A stretch of 64,000 nucleotides of DNA, taken from Trichomonas vaginalis G3. Lineage: Eukaryota > Parabasalia > Trichomonadida > Trichomonadidae. The translations under genes were made by a program, and so were the position numbers. Each line of letters begins with the position of its first letter. Position 1 is the first letter of the stretch. Location: the NCBI RefSeq assembly GCF_026262505.1, contig NC_067206.1:36843896-36907895 (forward strand). Reading direction: 5' to 3'. This document shows, piece by piece, positions 29,872 to 40,600 of the stretch. The notes beneath the pieces were generated by a model that saw only the letters and a list, made by a program, of their open reading frames with translations, was not told the origin of the DNA and did not search any database.

Positions 29872-32800
29872 AGACGATCTTGCAATGTGGGCAATATATG
29901 CAAAGTTTGCTGCAGTTTATCCTGAACAATCAAATTGCATGTCATTCATTGCAAACAATATGAGGAACTGCAAAGCTGACAAAGATCTCATTGATCAAAA
30001 AATTCTTAATATTGGACAAATCATTAAGACAAGAGAAACATTGTTCACAGTTGAATTGAAGTCAAGGATTGCTAAGTTAACAAAGCATTTTGATAAGTCC
30101 ATAAACAGATTAAGAAACATTTGGGATCTTGTTCTTCAAGGGAACTTTGGAGAAATGGATCATTCAAATAAATCTGCCTATCTCAGTGTGAACGAATCAG
30201 AAGTTGAAGTCAATCAATTAATGATGCTTTATCCTAATAACAGATTTGTGGCCAGACAATATTTCAGATTCCTATCCGAGATCAAACTTGACTATGTAAA
30301 CGCCAGGATATGGAAAGAAAATTACAGGCTGTTACAATCAGGAATACAAGTTAACAAAGACACATTACACGATTTGGGAATGATTGCTTTTCCTAACATC
30401 CCTGAAAACATAGTAAATTCATTTAGTTCAAAAATCTTAATCACAACAAATGACGAAGAAATTTTTCAATCAGAAGAGAATATTATGGCTGATGATGATT
30501 TAGATAATCAACAACCTGACACAATCAAGAAACTTATTGATAATCACAAAGTTCCAGCATTGCAATTTATGAAGTTTTTCATGATCATCAATTTGATTGT
30601 GTTTATTTTGATTCCTTTCCTAGCATTATACTTTTATTTCGGATATTTCACAGATTCTTTAGACGAGCCACTTGATTACTTATATGGAATTTCATCAATG
30701 AGGAATCTTATTAATATTCTTCCATTATTTATCGGAAAATATTTATTAGAAGAACTTCCAGATCCCAAAAATCCCTCTCAAACCCTCATGGAGAAAAATG
30801 TAATTACTGAAGGATTTCCATTGAATGCTTATGGAGGCTATCTTGAATCAAAAGAAGCCACAGAATATTTGATTGCTCAGGTTCCATTGACGACTGCATT
30901 GCTAACATCTCTAAGATCTTACAAAGTTGGAAATGAAATAATTGAAGAAGTTCGGACAAAAATATTTTCTTCAGTTCTTCCTTTTAATATTTATGAATCT
31001 CCTGAAGAAGTAATGCAAACTAAAACTAGCATGATTGAATTAATTGTTTTAATTGCCACACATTGTGCAAAGGTTCTTGATTTTGAAAAAGTTGATGTTA
31101 GCGTTGCAGGCGGATTAGATGCGGTCACAAGCCGTTCTAACGATGTTACCACCACAAGAGTTGCTGGAGAAGCAATGAGTTTGTTAGTTGATTACATCCG
31201 AGAAGTTAATGATAAAAATCAAAAAATATTTACAGGTATAATGCTTGGAATGATTATACTTTGCGTAATATCATTTTTTGTATTATATCATTTACAGTTG
31301 AAGCAGCTCAAAATGAACAAAGAAGAATTATACAGCGTCTTCAGCAGTCTTCCAAAAACAGTGATTTCAAATGTTTCCGCTAGTTTTTCAAATTCAAAAC
31401 AAGACTCAATGAGCTCGAAAACGAATGAAACTGAATCGAATAGACAAGAAGATGGAATCATTAAAATGTTCTCATCAATAAATGACGGTACAGCTGGATC
31501 TATTGAAATATACAATGCTTTCAATGTATTGATTGTTGGAATTTGCGCTTGTGTCGAATATTTCTTGATGCTTTCAAGTTATAAGAAAGCTTCAGAGACA
31601 TTGGTTAAGAATTGTCATCACGTTAATTACATATATGGAAGTATTTGCCAAATGTTTTCATTGGTATCAAGTATGATAACAATTCTTCCTGCAAAATATG
31701 ATGATAGCTTGTATACATTGTGTCCAAGACCTGATGTTGAAATGAATGTAATTAGGAATTTTGTTCCAACAATTGTTGATTATTTGAATTTGTTAAGACT
31801 TGGAGGTAAAGATGAATACGATATTCCATTCTTAGGAATGAAAAAAGCCCTTCAAGATTCAACAGAAATATTACATAAAAACGTCGATCAAAACAGTGTA
31901 CCAAAGACAATTCCTGAAAGTGCACATCAGTTTTCTTGTGAACTCCAAATCTATTTGACAATAGCATTATTGAAGAAACAAGTTAATTTAATGACTCAAG
32001 ATATTTGGCCAAAGTTAAGAGATGAGGGTATTGAAGATCTTTGGCAAATTGGTCCATTTGAACTTTATGAGACATTCTATTCTCACACTGGAAGACAATT
32101 AGTTCCAACAATTCAAGGACAGACATCGAAAGAGGAAAAGCCAATTTTGATTTGTTGCATTTCATTCACACTTGTTTCTTTATTGTTCACAATTGTATCT
32201 TTAATTATGATTCATAATGAATCAAAGTTATTGAGATTTGCTTTATTGAATCTTTTAAGAGTCCAACCAACAATACTTTTCCAGAATTCAAGAATCATGG
32301 ATGTTCTTTCTGGGAATTACAGTAAAAGAAAGGATGATGAAATAGAAAGAGATTTAAAGTTCCACAATGAAGTTGCAAACAAATTAAATGATATTGTAGT
32401 TGTTGTCAATGAAGAGAACAATAAAATCCTTAGCGCCAATAAAGCATTTGAAGATACATTTAGAATTAAGGAAGAAGATATTATTGACACCTTAATTACT
32501 GATTTCTTTGTAAATGAAAGATTTTCATGTGATGGAAAGGTTGAAAAAGCATTGAACACAACAACAGTACTTACTTTTATTGATCACGAAGAGAACAAAA
32601 ATTTCATTGAATTCTCAACACAAAGTGTTGCAGGAAGAAAAATCTTCAGTGGAAGAAATATAACACAAACATTGATGCATGAAAAAATGATTGATGATGA
32701 AAAGAAGAGATCTGATCAAATGTTAGCTTCTATATTACCTGCTTGTTTAGTTCCAAGAGTTCAAGCTGAAGAGAAAAACATTTCTTTTGCAATCAAATCA

Positions 32801-33340
32801 GTTACAGTTCTTTTCTTAGATGTCGTTGAATTCACACCATGGTGTGGAAGTCATGATGCACAATATGTGATGAGAATGCTTAATATTATGTTCAAAGAAT
32901 ATGATTTATTAACAAATGCACACAAGACTATGACAAAGATCAAGTGCATCGGTGATTGCTACATGGCGGCTGGAGGCATTTTCGATGAAGTAAATCAACC
33001 AGCTGTTCATGCAAAAGAAGTTGTTGATTTTGGATGCAGTGTTATTAAGAAGTTAGTTGAGATTGATGAACGTGAAAATGAAAGCCTTCGAATCAGAGTC
33101 GGAATAAACACAGGAGGTCCAATTATTGCTGGAGTTATTGGAACAGAAAAACCAACATTTGAGATCTTTGGACCTGCTATCAACATTGCACATGAAATGG
33201 AAAGTAAAGGAGTTCCAATGAAAGTTCATGTAAGTAGACCAGTTTATGAACTTATTTATGGTCAACAATTTGTTATCAAGGAGCGAGGAGAAATTGATAT
33301 TAAGGGTGGAAAGATGTTTACTTATCTTGTTGATCCATAA
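29872..33340 (+). pseudogene. membrane nucleotidyl cyclase, 3' part with PAS and catalytic domains (gene split by a MULE)
   Basis: This is the continuation of the frame at 26321-27123 beyond the MULE: about 1,156 codons to the stop at 33340, for ~1,423 residues in the whole visible gene. After a helical cytosolic part come a membrane helix near 30570-30640, a large region bounded by a second helix near 31240-31300, further helices near 31510-31580 and 32140-32210, a PAS-like segment (about 32380-32560, IVVVVNEENNKILSANKAFE) and a class III cyclase domain (about 32790-33310). The metal-binding Asp residues sit in VLFLDVVEFT and IKCIGDCYMA. A Lys precedes the latter, and FEIFG holds Glu at the purine-selecting site, nearer to adenylyl than guanylyl cyclases. 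The usual Asn is kept in PAINIAHEM, but the transition-state Arg position appears to be Glu, so activity may differ or dimerisation may supply it. Confidence 0.82.
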
Positions 33341-33599
33341 TATTAATTATTTTGTAATGTAGATATTTACAGACTAAATTTTAATTTTAGTTAAAATAAA
33401 GTTAATATATGTAAGATCTTGCTTCAAAATTACTTTGAATGTTAATTAAATAACAGAATTTTCGATAAAATCTTAAAACATGAATACATATTATGAGCAC
33501 AGTTTAAATCTTGCTCGTAGTTATGGAAAAATAAAACAATCAGTTAATTGATGAAAATTTTATTGTTCATTAGGAAAATTAAAAATAAATTTTCGTGAA

Positions 33600-33671
33600 T
33601 CCGACATCGTTCATCGGTTAGGATAAGCGGTTCTCATCCGCTGGAGCGGGGTTCGACTCCCCGTGTCGGAA
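33600..33671 (+). tRNA. tRNA-Glu(CTC)
   Basis: 72 nt. Acceptor TCCGACA/TGTCGGA, D arm with ATCGGTTA loop, anticodon stem AGCGG/CCGCT around TTCTCAT (anticodon CTC at 33633-33635), T arm CGGGG-TTCGACT-CCCCG, discriminator A. Every stem pairs well. A T6 run at about 33677-33682 can serve as Pol III terminator. It stands 260 bp after the cyclase stop and 48 bp before the Pmp-like gene. Confidence 0.95.
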
Positions 33672-33718
33672 AATTATTTTTTCGTTTTATTTTGACATGT
33701 CAAAAATTATTCAATCTG

Positions 33719-34612
33719 ATGAATTTATTCCTTTTTCTTCTTGGAGTTCAATCATTAGGAATATTTTCTTCAGGCGACTATCCTAACTGTCACGAAATCA
33801 AAGCAAACATCTTTAATCAAACTAAATTATTCGAAAATTGTTATATAATCACAAAATCCTCTTTCGAAAATTGCATTTCTGGCTCACAAAACAATGGTGG
33901 TGCTATTTACATGTCCAATCCAATTAGAATTCTCTTACTAGATACTTCAATTTTTAACCAATGCACTGCTTTTGATGCCAGAAATGGAAGTGGTGGTGCT
34001 ATCTTTACATCATGCTCGAAATTTCAGATCTACCAATGCAAATGCGTCCAATGTTACGCTGATTGGGTTGGGCAAGCAATTTTTGCTTCTACAAATGGCG
34101 ACATTACATTCAATGAATCAACCGTATCATACTGCGCACCAAATAGATTCTTTGGCGCATTTTATTCCGTTAATTTGTTCTCAAATTTCATAGTTTCGAA
34201 AAATGTTAATTCAACAGATAACAGATTAATGGAATACGGCGCTAGTTTTCATTTCCAAAACAGTCTAACTGTAATTTCCTCTTACTTCAATGTCGGTTTT
34301 AACTTAGGAAGAAGTATATTTTGCATAACTACAACAGAAAACCAGATAAATGCATTTAATTACATTAATTTCTTTTCAAATGATGCAAAGACACCAGGAG
34401 TTATCATGTTTTCTGGACCTTCTGCTTTCGAAGATTGCGTTTTTGTAAATAACACAGGAACATTGATTTCTGTTAACTGGGAGTACTCAGGGTTAATAAC
34501 CCTTACTAGATGTTCGTTTGATATACCACCTACACAATCAGAATTCATAGAAACAATTTCATGCAATATCGATCCAAATCCAACTTTAAATCCTAACAAG
34601 CGTAACCACTAG
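33719..34612 (+). CDS. Pmp-like surface protein with GGAI repeats
   Basis: 298 residues from ATG 33719; the longer frame from the TTG at 33692 is not used. The N-terminus is a signal peptide (MNLFLFLLGVQSLGIF). The rest has the beta-helix style repeats of the trichomonad family similar to chlamydial polymorphic membrane proteins: NNGGAIYMSNP, GSGGAIFTSC, several SSF.N/SIF.Q phrases and many Cys. In trichomonads these are surface proteins, normally over 500 residues with a C-terminal membrane helix and short cytosolic tail. Both are missing here: the frame ends in a hydrophilic Asn/Pro-rich end (NPTLNPNKRNH). It may be a secreted short form or a truncated copy. Confidence 0.75.
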   Translation: MNLFLFLLGVQSLGIFSSGDYPNCHEIKANIFNQTKLFENCYIITKSSFENCISGSQNNGGAIYMSNPIRILLLDTSIFNQCTAFDARNGSGGAIFTSCSKFQIYQCKCVQCYADWVGQAIFASTNGDITFNESTVSYCAPNRFFGAFYSVNLFSNFIVSKNVNSTDNRLMEYGASFHFQNSLTVISSYFNVGFNLGRSIFCITTTENQINAFNYINFFSNDAKTPGVIMFSGPSAFEDCVFVNNTGTLISVNWEYSGLITLTRCSFDIPPTQSEFIETISCNIDPNPTLNPNKRNH

Positions 34613-35116
34613 TATGATGTAGTTACTTTTAATAACCAAATTTATTGATTTACTTCAATAAATTGAATATTATTTTCTTTTTGTTTCATATTTTTATCAA
34701 TTATTGATAATATGAATAAAACTGTTATTAGTTATATCTATATAGTAAAGAATGTTAACTTTTTTTTATAATTCGACGAAGATAACCATTATATTTTAGA
34801 TATATCTCCAAATTAATGGCTTGATGCTACGAAAATATCAGTAATTAGATCAATTATATGATAATACTTAAAGAAATAGGATCACATAAAATAGATTAGA
34901 AATAATTTCTCATATTGAATAGATTAAAGGCGTGACTAACAATGTTTTGTAATAAAAATCCGAATAAGACCTATTGAAGATCATTATTATTTTTAATTTT
35001 AAAGAATATCAATTCCTTATTAACATTTTAAGGATAAATAAGCACATTAAAAGACATATGATCGTTGTAAAACACAAATATACTTTTTATTCTTTTAAAA
35101 CAATTTATTTCTATAT
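34613..35116. other. convergent intergenic stretch, nothing recognised
   Basis: About 500 bp of AT-rich DNA between convergent 3' ends. No supported feature. Confidence 0.4.
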
Positions 35117-36577
35117 TTAATTCTCATCTTCTTCATCAACTGCATCTGAATCAACGTCGATTGGAATAGCATCAATATCAAGGTCTTCGAAGTATGTTTC
35201 CTTGATAGAATCAACTGCTGATGTGATTTCGAAGTCATCCAATTCAAGTAATTGATCTAAAGCTTCAAAACCTTCAATTGTCTTGAATCTTGATAACAAA
35301 AGCCTGTACAATCTCGGCTCAATGACTTGACCTATCTCAAACACAACATCAAGGGCTTTAAGAGTGTCAATGATCAAATCTCTGTCTTCGTATTCGAAAT
35401 TCACAATAAGTTGTGAGACTGATCCATTGACACACATTCTTTCAACAACAGGCTTGCGACCTTGCATGATAACAGCGTTCAAAGTGTAAGCAGCTTCTTT
35501 TTTGAGATTATATTTGAAATCTCCATTCAAAGCGTGGTACATTTCATTGAATAATCCAGCATTGATGAGCTTCTCGATATTTTCTGGCATTGTTTTCGCA
35601 ATGAATTTTGTTACATAAAAAGAATTTAATTGAACATTTTGATCTTCAGAAGAATAACACTCAACAATGCTTCCATAGTGGATATTGTTAACTGGTTTAC
35701 CTGCTTCAAGGAAGAATCCGATCAATAAAAGTGCCGGAGATTTGATTTTTGGAGATTTAACTCCAATTAACTGACAAACAGCATCTGCGAACTCTGGAGA
35801 ATATATATGGTCAACAGCAACATCAACTTGATGTAGAATGCTTAATAAAGCCCATAAAGCGTAATCTACAAATTGATTGAATTTCTTCATGATTACGCTA
35901 TGGCAAAGTGCAATTATGAACTTTCCATTGTCAGGATCAATGGAAAATTTGGAGTAGATGTAGATTAAATGAACAATTTCATTCTGCACTGTAAGATTGC
36001 TGCATTGCTGGAAAATTGCATCTAAACGATTGATAGGAAAGATTCCCATTACTTTATTGCGGTTTTCTTCTGAGTTTTCTGCATAATTACTGAAACATCT
36101 TAATAAACAACCGAAAATTTTGAGATTGAGAGATGTAACATTAGACATTTCGCATAAGAAATTGAAAAATTCATCTGAATTTAGTGGATCATTCCTTGGA
36201 TTCGTACGAGCAGACAAATTGATTAATACTCCGAAAGCTAAGAAAGAAATATCAATATCTTCGACTTTTGTGAGTTCAATTAATGCATCTAATACGCCTT
36301 GTTGTATCAATTCTTGAGTATCAATGATTTCAACTTTACTTGTAAAACCTAGAAGTTTTCTAAGCGAATGGACAAGGAATTCTTGGTTAGAACCTGCATA
36401 AGCTGACATTAGATTTGTATAATATTCAATTGGCGCAATTTCTTCATCAATTTCTTCTGGAGGAAGCGGATCTTCTTGTAATTCGGTAGATAAGTCAATC
36501 TGTGTTGATACAAGTGATTGGTCGAAGATTTCTATTGCTTTTCCAAATTGTTTGTAGCCGGTCGGAAATATTTCCAT
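35117..36577 (-). CDS. armadillo-repeat, importin-alpha-like protein
   Basis: 486 residues from the ATG at 36577 (MEIFPTGYKQFGKAIEIFDQ). The frame is open upstream to 36814, but that part is antisense to the RCC1 gene and is not used. The body is a run of helical armadillo-type repeats: VLDALIELTKVEDIDISFLA, FDYALWALLSILHQVD-like text (seen as FVDYALWALLSILH), KKEAAYTLNAVIMQG and LIDTLKALDVVFEIG. The phrase AAYTLNAVIMQG is nearest to the importin-alpha core (where AxWAL/NI phrases line the NLS groove), but the N-terminal basic IBB domain is missing and the W-N ladder is weak. The C-terminus is acidic (VDEEDEN), as in importin-alpha. An NLS receptor-like or other ARM protein is likely. An Inr lies 23 nt upstream. 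Confidence 0.65.
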   Translation of the reverse strand: MEIFPTGYKQFGKAIEIFDQSLVSTQIDLSTELQEDPLPPEEIDEEIAPIEYYTNLMSAYAGSNQEFLVHSLRKLLGFTSKVEIIDTQELIQQGVLDALIELTKVEDIDISFLAFGVLINLSARTNPRNDPLNSDEFFNFLCEMSNVTSLNLKIFGCLLRCFSNYAENSEENRNKVMGIFPINRLDAIFQQCSNLTVQNEIVHLIYIYSKFSIDPDNGKFIIALCHSVIMKKFNQFVDYALWALLSILHQVDVAVDHIYSPEFADAVCQLIGVKSPKIKSPALLLIGFFLEAGKPVNNIHYGSIVECYSSEDQNVQLNSFYVTKFIAKTMPENIEKLINAGLFNEMYHALNGDFKYNLKKEAAYTLNAVIMQGRKPVVERMCVNGSVSQLIVNFEYEDRDLIIDTLKALDVVFEIGQVIEPRLYRLLLSRFKTIEGFEALDQLLELDDFEITSAVDSIKETYFEDLDIDAIPIDVDSDAVDEEDEN

Positions 36578-36597
36578 TTTTAAACGGGCACTTAAAA

Positions 36598-36602
36598 AGT
36601 GA
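36598..36602 (-). promoter_or_regulatory. initiator (Inr)-like motif of the armadillo gene
   Basis: The minus strand reads TCACT with +1 about 23 nt before the ATG at 36577. It supports that ATG rather than the longer frame. The 111-bp gap to the RCC1 gene must hold both promoters. Confidence 0.5.
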
Positions 36603-36688
36603 CAATATCTCAAAAATTTAAGGGGTAAATTTCTCCTCCCCCTAAAATATGATTTTATTGAATCAATAATTTTTTTTTTGTTGAAAAG

Positions 36689-39043
36689 ATGCCGATTTAT
36701 TCTGCAGGCGCAGATGGTGGAAATCGGCTTGGTCGTCCAGGACCAGGCAAAACACCAGCCATCGTTCCTATTGAAAGCAAAGGAGTGAAATGCATTGCTG
36801 TTGGCTGGAGGCATAATATTGTAATTTTTGACGACGGGAAAGCAGTTTGCTGGGGAGACAATTCAGATTTTCAACTAGGTTTATCTCATATTGGTGAGTT
36901 TTCACGCCCATTTCCACTTGATTGCTTTCCAGACGAACAAATTGCTTGGGCGCACTGCGGTGATAAAAGTACAACATTTTTAACAACAACAGGCAAAGTT
37001 TATACATGCGGTCTTTCAACTGGCAGAAGAATTCTCGAAATACAAATACCAAAACCAGCGATTTATGTTACATCAGGGTGTGCAGTATCAGTTGCGATAG
37101 ATGTAGATGGTGCAATATACAGAGCGAATGCCGGAAATGTTTCTGCCCAGCGTTGGGTACTTCCAGATCCTGTTTGTGACGCTGCAGTTGGATCAAATTT
37201 TGTTTTAGCATTAACTACACAAGGACAAGTTTACGGCATTGACAAATTTGCCATGGAAGGAACAGGATCAACAACAACGTTTCTTCCTGTACCTTCATTA
37301 CAAAATATTCAAGTTGCAAGAGTTTTCGCTTACAACGAACACGCCGCTGTTATCACACGTGATGGCAGAGTCATGATGTGTGGAAATGGCGAAAGCGGAA
37401 GATTAGGATTCGGAGATACAGAATCTCGAAACAGATTTGAGTTTTTAACAGATTTAGATGGCGCAAACATCATTGAAATTGATATGGGAGACGCTTCTAC
37501 GATATTCATTGGCCACGATGGCTCAGTTTACGGCTGCGGAGCTTCAGCAGATGGAAGATTGATGTGTGGTGAAAGTACGGACCTAATTGTACCTACAAGA
37601 TCAATGCACGTTCCAGGAAAGGCTGTTTTCGTGCGTTGCGGATGTTTCCATTCAGTAGTTTTGACAGATTCAATCAGACCAGTTCATCCTGCCCTTAAAT
37701 TCTTCAAGATGACAGGAAATCTTGTTGCTATTGCCAGATCTATTCTTGTTGGAGGAAAAACAGTTAATACGGCAGCTTCTAGTTTAACAATTTACGATTT
37801 ATTACCTGGAGATACAGTAAAACACCAAAAATACGGTGAAGGAAAAACAATTGGCGTATTATGCGCCAATATTATTGTGTCTTTTAATGGAACAATGAGA
37901 GAAGTTGAACCAGATTCGATTCAATTCGTAACAAGAAAAGGATATAGTTTATATGAAGGAACAAATGATACTGGAGAGACTTCTGCATTCGATGGCGGCA
38001 GTATTTGCTCTCTTTTTGGCTTCAAAGGAGGATCTGTTGTTACAGGACCGGATCAGAAGCCATTTACGGTACTTGGATATGCGCATGGTACTGTGTGGTT
38101 CGCAGATGATACAGGAAGAGCGTTTTGTCTCAAGGAAGATGGCTTGAAAAATCTTCATTCATTATTCAGGGATGAAACATCGAAATATTATGATACACCT
38201 GAAGGAAACCTTCCTATTAAGGAGATAGAACCATTCTACGCTAGATATAATACGTCTATTTACAAAGTTCTCGGATTATTTGGATCATCTTACCTCGCGA
38301 AGCTTGTAAATGGCAAGATTAAGTTGATTCCGCAGAAGAAATCAATTAAATTACAGTCAAATACGCAATTTAAGGAACTTGATCGCGTATTTGTCGAATC
38401 ATTAAAAGAAAATGGCACTGTTTTGGGCTGTTTATCAGAAAAGATCATCTTCCTGAGTGACAAAGGTCTTGTTTCTAACGGAAAACCAGTTATTATTGCT
38501 AACAAAGAATGTACTTTGATTGCAAGGTTCTGTGGAGAAGGAAAAAGAACAGTAAATGGTGTTGAATACGATGTTTCGATAGAAGCAGAAAGATCATATC
38601 CTTATCTACCAAGCGACATCATACTTTCCAAGGAAGATGATTCAATATATACAGTAATTGGAAGAAAAGACGAGAAGCTGTGGATTCAAAAAAGTGACAA
38701 CGGGGAAGTTCACCCCTTTTTGAATGAAAAAGTAATATTGCTTAGAAGACATTTCAGGACAGGGCATTATGCATATCCTTTTGTAACTAAGGAAGATGTG
38801 TTACCTCTTGCTAAAGTAGCAATTGCTGCAATGGCAGGTCTTGGTGTTTTACCTGGCAATGAGATAATCATTGAAGATAGGAACTACATTGTTTGTGGCA
38901 TAGCTAATCATTGCCTTTGGTTATGTGACGTAGAAACACAAACTTTTGCTGGAATTGCAAAACAATCATTTAATTTGAAAGAATCCATCAAAATTGTAAA
39001 AGATCTTTCAGATAATATCAATTTACTCATGGTTTCCAATTAG
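36689..39043 (+). CDS. RCC1-repeat protein with C-terminal barrel-like repeats
   Basis: 784 residues. The first ~335 form an RCC1-type seven-bladed propeller: YSAGADGGNRLGRPGPG, CWGDNSDFQLGL, MMCGNGESGRLGFGD and YGCGASADGRLMCGE are the G-N-x-x-G-x-L-G hallmarks, with IEIDMGDASTIFI-type strands. RCC1 itself is the nuclear exchange factor for Ran, but many RCC1-repeat proteins have other jobs. Here a ~440-residue C-terminal part follows, built of several small beta modules (GDTVKHQKYGEGKTIGVLC, FTVLGYAHGTVWFADDTG, YTVIGRKDEKLWIQKSDNG, YIVCGIANHCLWLCDVETQ), each with a V-G/IxG turn and an LW phrase. That is not in plain Ran-GEF. It diverges from the armadillo-repeat gene 111 bp away, which hints at joint control of nuclear-transport-like functions. 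Confidence 0.8.
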   Translation: MPIYSAGADGGNRLGRPGPGKTPAIVPIESKGVKCIAVGWRHNIVIFDDGKAVCWGDNSDFQLGLSHIGEFSRPFPLDCFPDEQIAWAHCGDKSTTFLTTTGKVYTCGLSTGRRILEIQIPKPAIYVTSGCAVSVAIDVDGAIYRANAGNVSAQRWVLPDPVCDAAVGSNFVLALTTQGQVYGIDKFAMEGTGSTTTFLPVPSLQNIQVARVFAYNEHAAVITRDGRVMMCGNGESGRLGFGDTESRNRFEFLTDLDGANIIEIDMGDASTIFIGHDGSVYGCGASADGRLMCGESTDLIVPTRSMHVPGKAVFVRCGCFHSVVLTDSIRPVHPALKFFKMTGNLVAIARSILVGGKTVNTAASSLTIYDLLPGDTVKHQKYGEGKTIGVLCANIIVSFNGTMREVEPDSIQFVTRKGYSLYEGTNDTGETSAFDGGSICSLFGFKGGSVVTGPDQKPFTVLGYAHGTVWFADDTGRAFCLKEDGLKNLHSLFRDETSKYYDTPEGNLPIKEIEPFYARYNTSIYKVLGLFGSSYLAKLVNGKIKLIPQKKSIKLQSNTQFKELDRVFVESLKENGTVLGCLSEKIIFLSDKGLVSNGKPVIIANKECTLIARFCGEGKRTVNGVEYDVSIEAERSYPYLPSDIILSKEDDSIYTVIGRKDEKLWIQKSDNGEVHPFLNEKVILLRRHFRTGHYAYPFVTKEDVLPLAKVAIAAMAGLGVLPGNEIIIEDRNYIVCGIANHCLWLCDVETQTFAGIAKQSFNLKESIKIVKDLSDNINLLMVSN

Positions 39044-40126
39044 ATTGCGATTATTATTTTTGTCTGTATAATTTTTTTATAATATATAATTTATAAAAAT
39101 CCAACTGATTTGAAAGTAGTCGATACTTCATAGTTCCAATTGCTGAATTTTGAAATTAAATTTTATTTATGAACATTTTCAAACATATGAATGCTAAACT
39201 CCTAATTTTGAACACATAAGCAGAGAATAATATAAATGTGCTTATTAATTAAATATGCAATAATCCAAATATTATATTAATGTCAAACAATGACGATAAA
39301 ATCTTAAATCTGACAATTTGACAGTCGTGGGCCATTTATCAATGCATTTGATGAATCTTATTCTTTCTTAGATTTCTAGTATTATCAATTTTCTCAGAAA
39401 TTTGAAAGCTCAGAAATGTTTTGAAAGGTTCTTATCAGATTAGATCTAATCTCAATTGTTTTATTATTTTGATGATGACCAATGATATTAATTTTATTTG
39501 AATAATGTTTAAATAAGATATATTTGAATTCATTAATTTTGTGAACTTGAAATGCGGCTGACATTGCTTTTTGAGAGTTTCTGATGTGGTTAGAGTTGCA
39601 TCTTGATATTTTAACATGCTTTTGGTAAATAAATCGGATGCATGCAGGCAGATCAGGGGGGGGGGAAAAAAAAACTTATACCTGACGGCTATTTTTCATT
39701 GTATGACAAGTATTGACTTGCTGCTAAACTTTTAGAGAATATCACACCTACCTCGATTAGCAATCTATTCTAATTTTTCGAAAACATTTCACATGCAAAA
39801 AATTGAAAGGACAGATCAGATAATTATCAGACGTCATTCAATCTCATCGTTTACTCATATTTAAGTAAAGTATATTATATTGTCTTTTTAGTTTTGCTCA
39901 ATATTCTGAAATAGAATTGTGAACAAATCTGAAAATTTAATTGATAAACTCACAAACACATTCATACAATTGCAATAAGATGAACTTTAATTAGATTTAA
40001 TTGAAAAAACAAATATCTAATAACAAAGAGTTGAAAATAATGATAAGAAAATCCGCTTTTGGTAGCATATTGTATATATAAAATATTAAATAAACTCTGT
40101 TGCTCTAAATTAGACATATGGGATAA
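39044..40126. other. gene-free stretch with a G10/A8 tract
   Basis: AT-rich DNA between convergent 3' ends. The only oddity is a homopolymer pair at about 39654-39674 (a run of ten or more G followed by A). No gene, RNA or long repeat was found. Confidence 0.45.
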
Positions 40127-40600
40127 TTATTGGAACAAATCCGCTGCAAAATCTTCAACATGGAAGATAAGCTGTTCAAATTCAGAAAATATATCTGATT
40201 GAGGTAATTCTTGCAAATCCTTACATTCTCTGTCCGAAAGCATTTTGGATGGATTTGGATTTTGTCTCCTGAAAAATGTCCTAAATCTGTTTTTGATGTT
40301 AAGAACTGTCCTGCCAGGAAAATGTTGGGCGATTTGTGACCATTTATTTCCAATTTTATCATGTAATCGAAGGAGTTTTTCATCTTCTTCTGGGCTCCAT
40401 ACTTCATTTTTGATATCGGGATTTAGCTTAGTGAACCATCTTTCTCTGCATTGCTTACCAGATCTTGTTCCTACAATTTTGGCTATTTGCTTCCATTTCA
40501 ATTTCCCAACTTTCTTAACAGCATATTTAAGCAAATCATCTTCCTCAATGGTCCATTTGCTTTTCGGTGTGTGGTTGCTCCTTAATTTCGTGGGCTTCAT
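40127..40600 (-). CDS. R2R3 Myb-domain transcription factor
   Basis: 157 residues from the ATG at 40600 (MKPTKLRSNHTPKSKW). Two Myb repeats are seen: W-TIEEDDLLKYAVKKVGKLK followed by WKQIAKIVGTRSGKQCRERW, then W-SPEEDEKLLRLHDKIGNK followed by WSQIAQHFPGRTVLNIKNRF. The three regularly spaced aromatic positions are kept, the last as F, as is common in R3. T. vaginalis has many such short R2R3 Myb proteins, some binding promoter elements of iron-regulated genes. The acidic tail (QSDIFSEFEQLIF) may be an activation region. The upstream in-frame ATG at 40663 is rejected because an Inr sits directly before 40600. Confidence 0.88.
   Translation of the reverse strand: MKPTKLRSNHTPKSKWTIEEDDLLKYAVKKVGKLKWKQIAKIVGTRSGKQCRERWFTKLNPDIKNEVWSPEEDEKLLRLHDKIGNKWSQIAQHFPGRTVLNIKNRFRTFFRRQNPNPSKMLSDRECKDLQELPQSDIFSEFEQLIFHVEDFAADLFQ

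Noticed and set aside
29737-29925. Independent start of the downstream cyclase part at 29765
   Set aside because: That start is a TTG-type codon inside the MULE terminal repeat; the true coding sequence resumes only at 29872.
36578-36814. N-terminal extension of the armadillo protein
   Set aside because: It is antisense to the start of the RCC1 gene, lies upstream of an Inr, and has no repeat character.
40105-40407. 100-codon minus-strand frame in another frame of the Myb gene
   Set aside because: Shadow of the Myb coding sequence, which has clear domain motifs.
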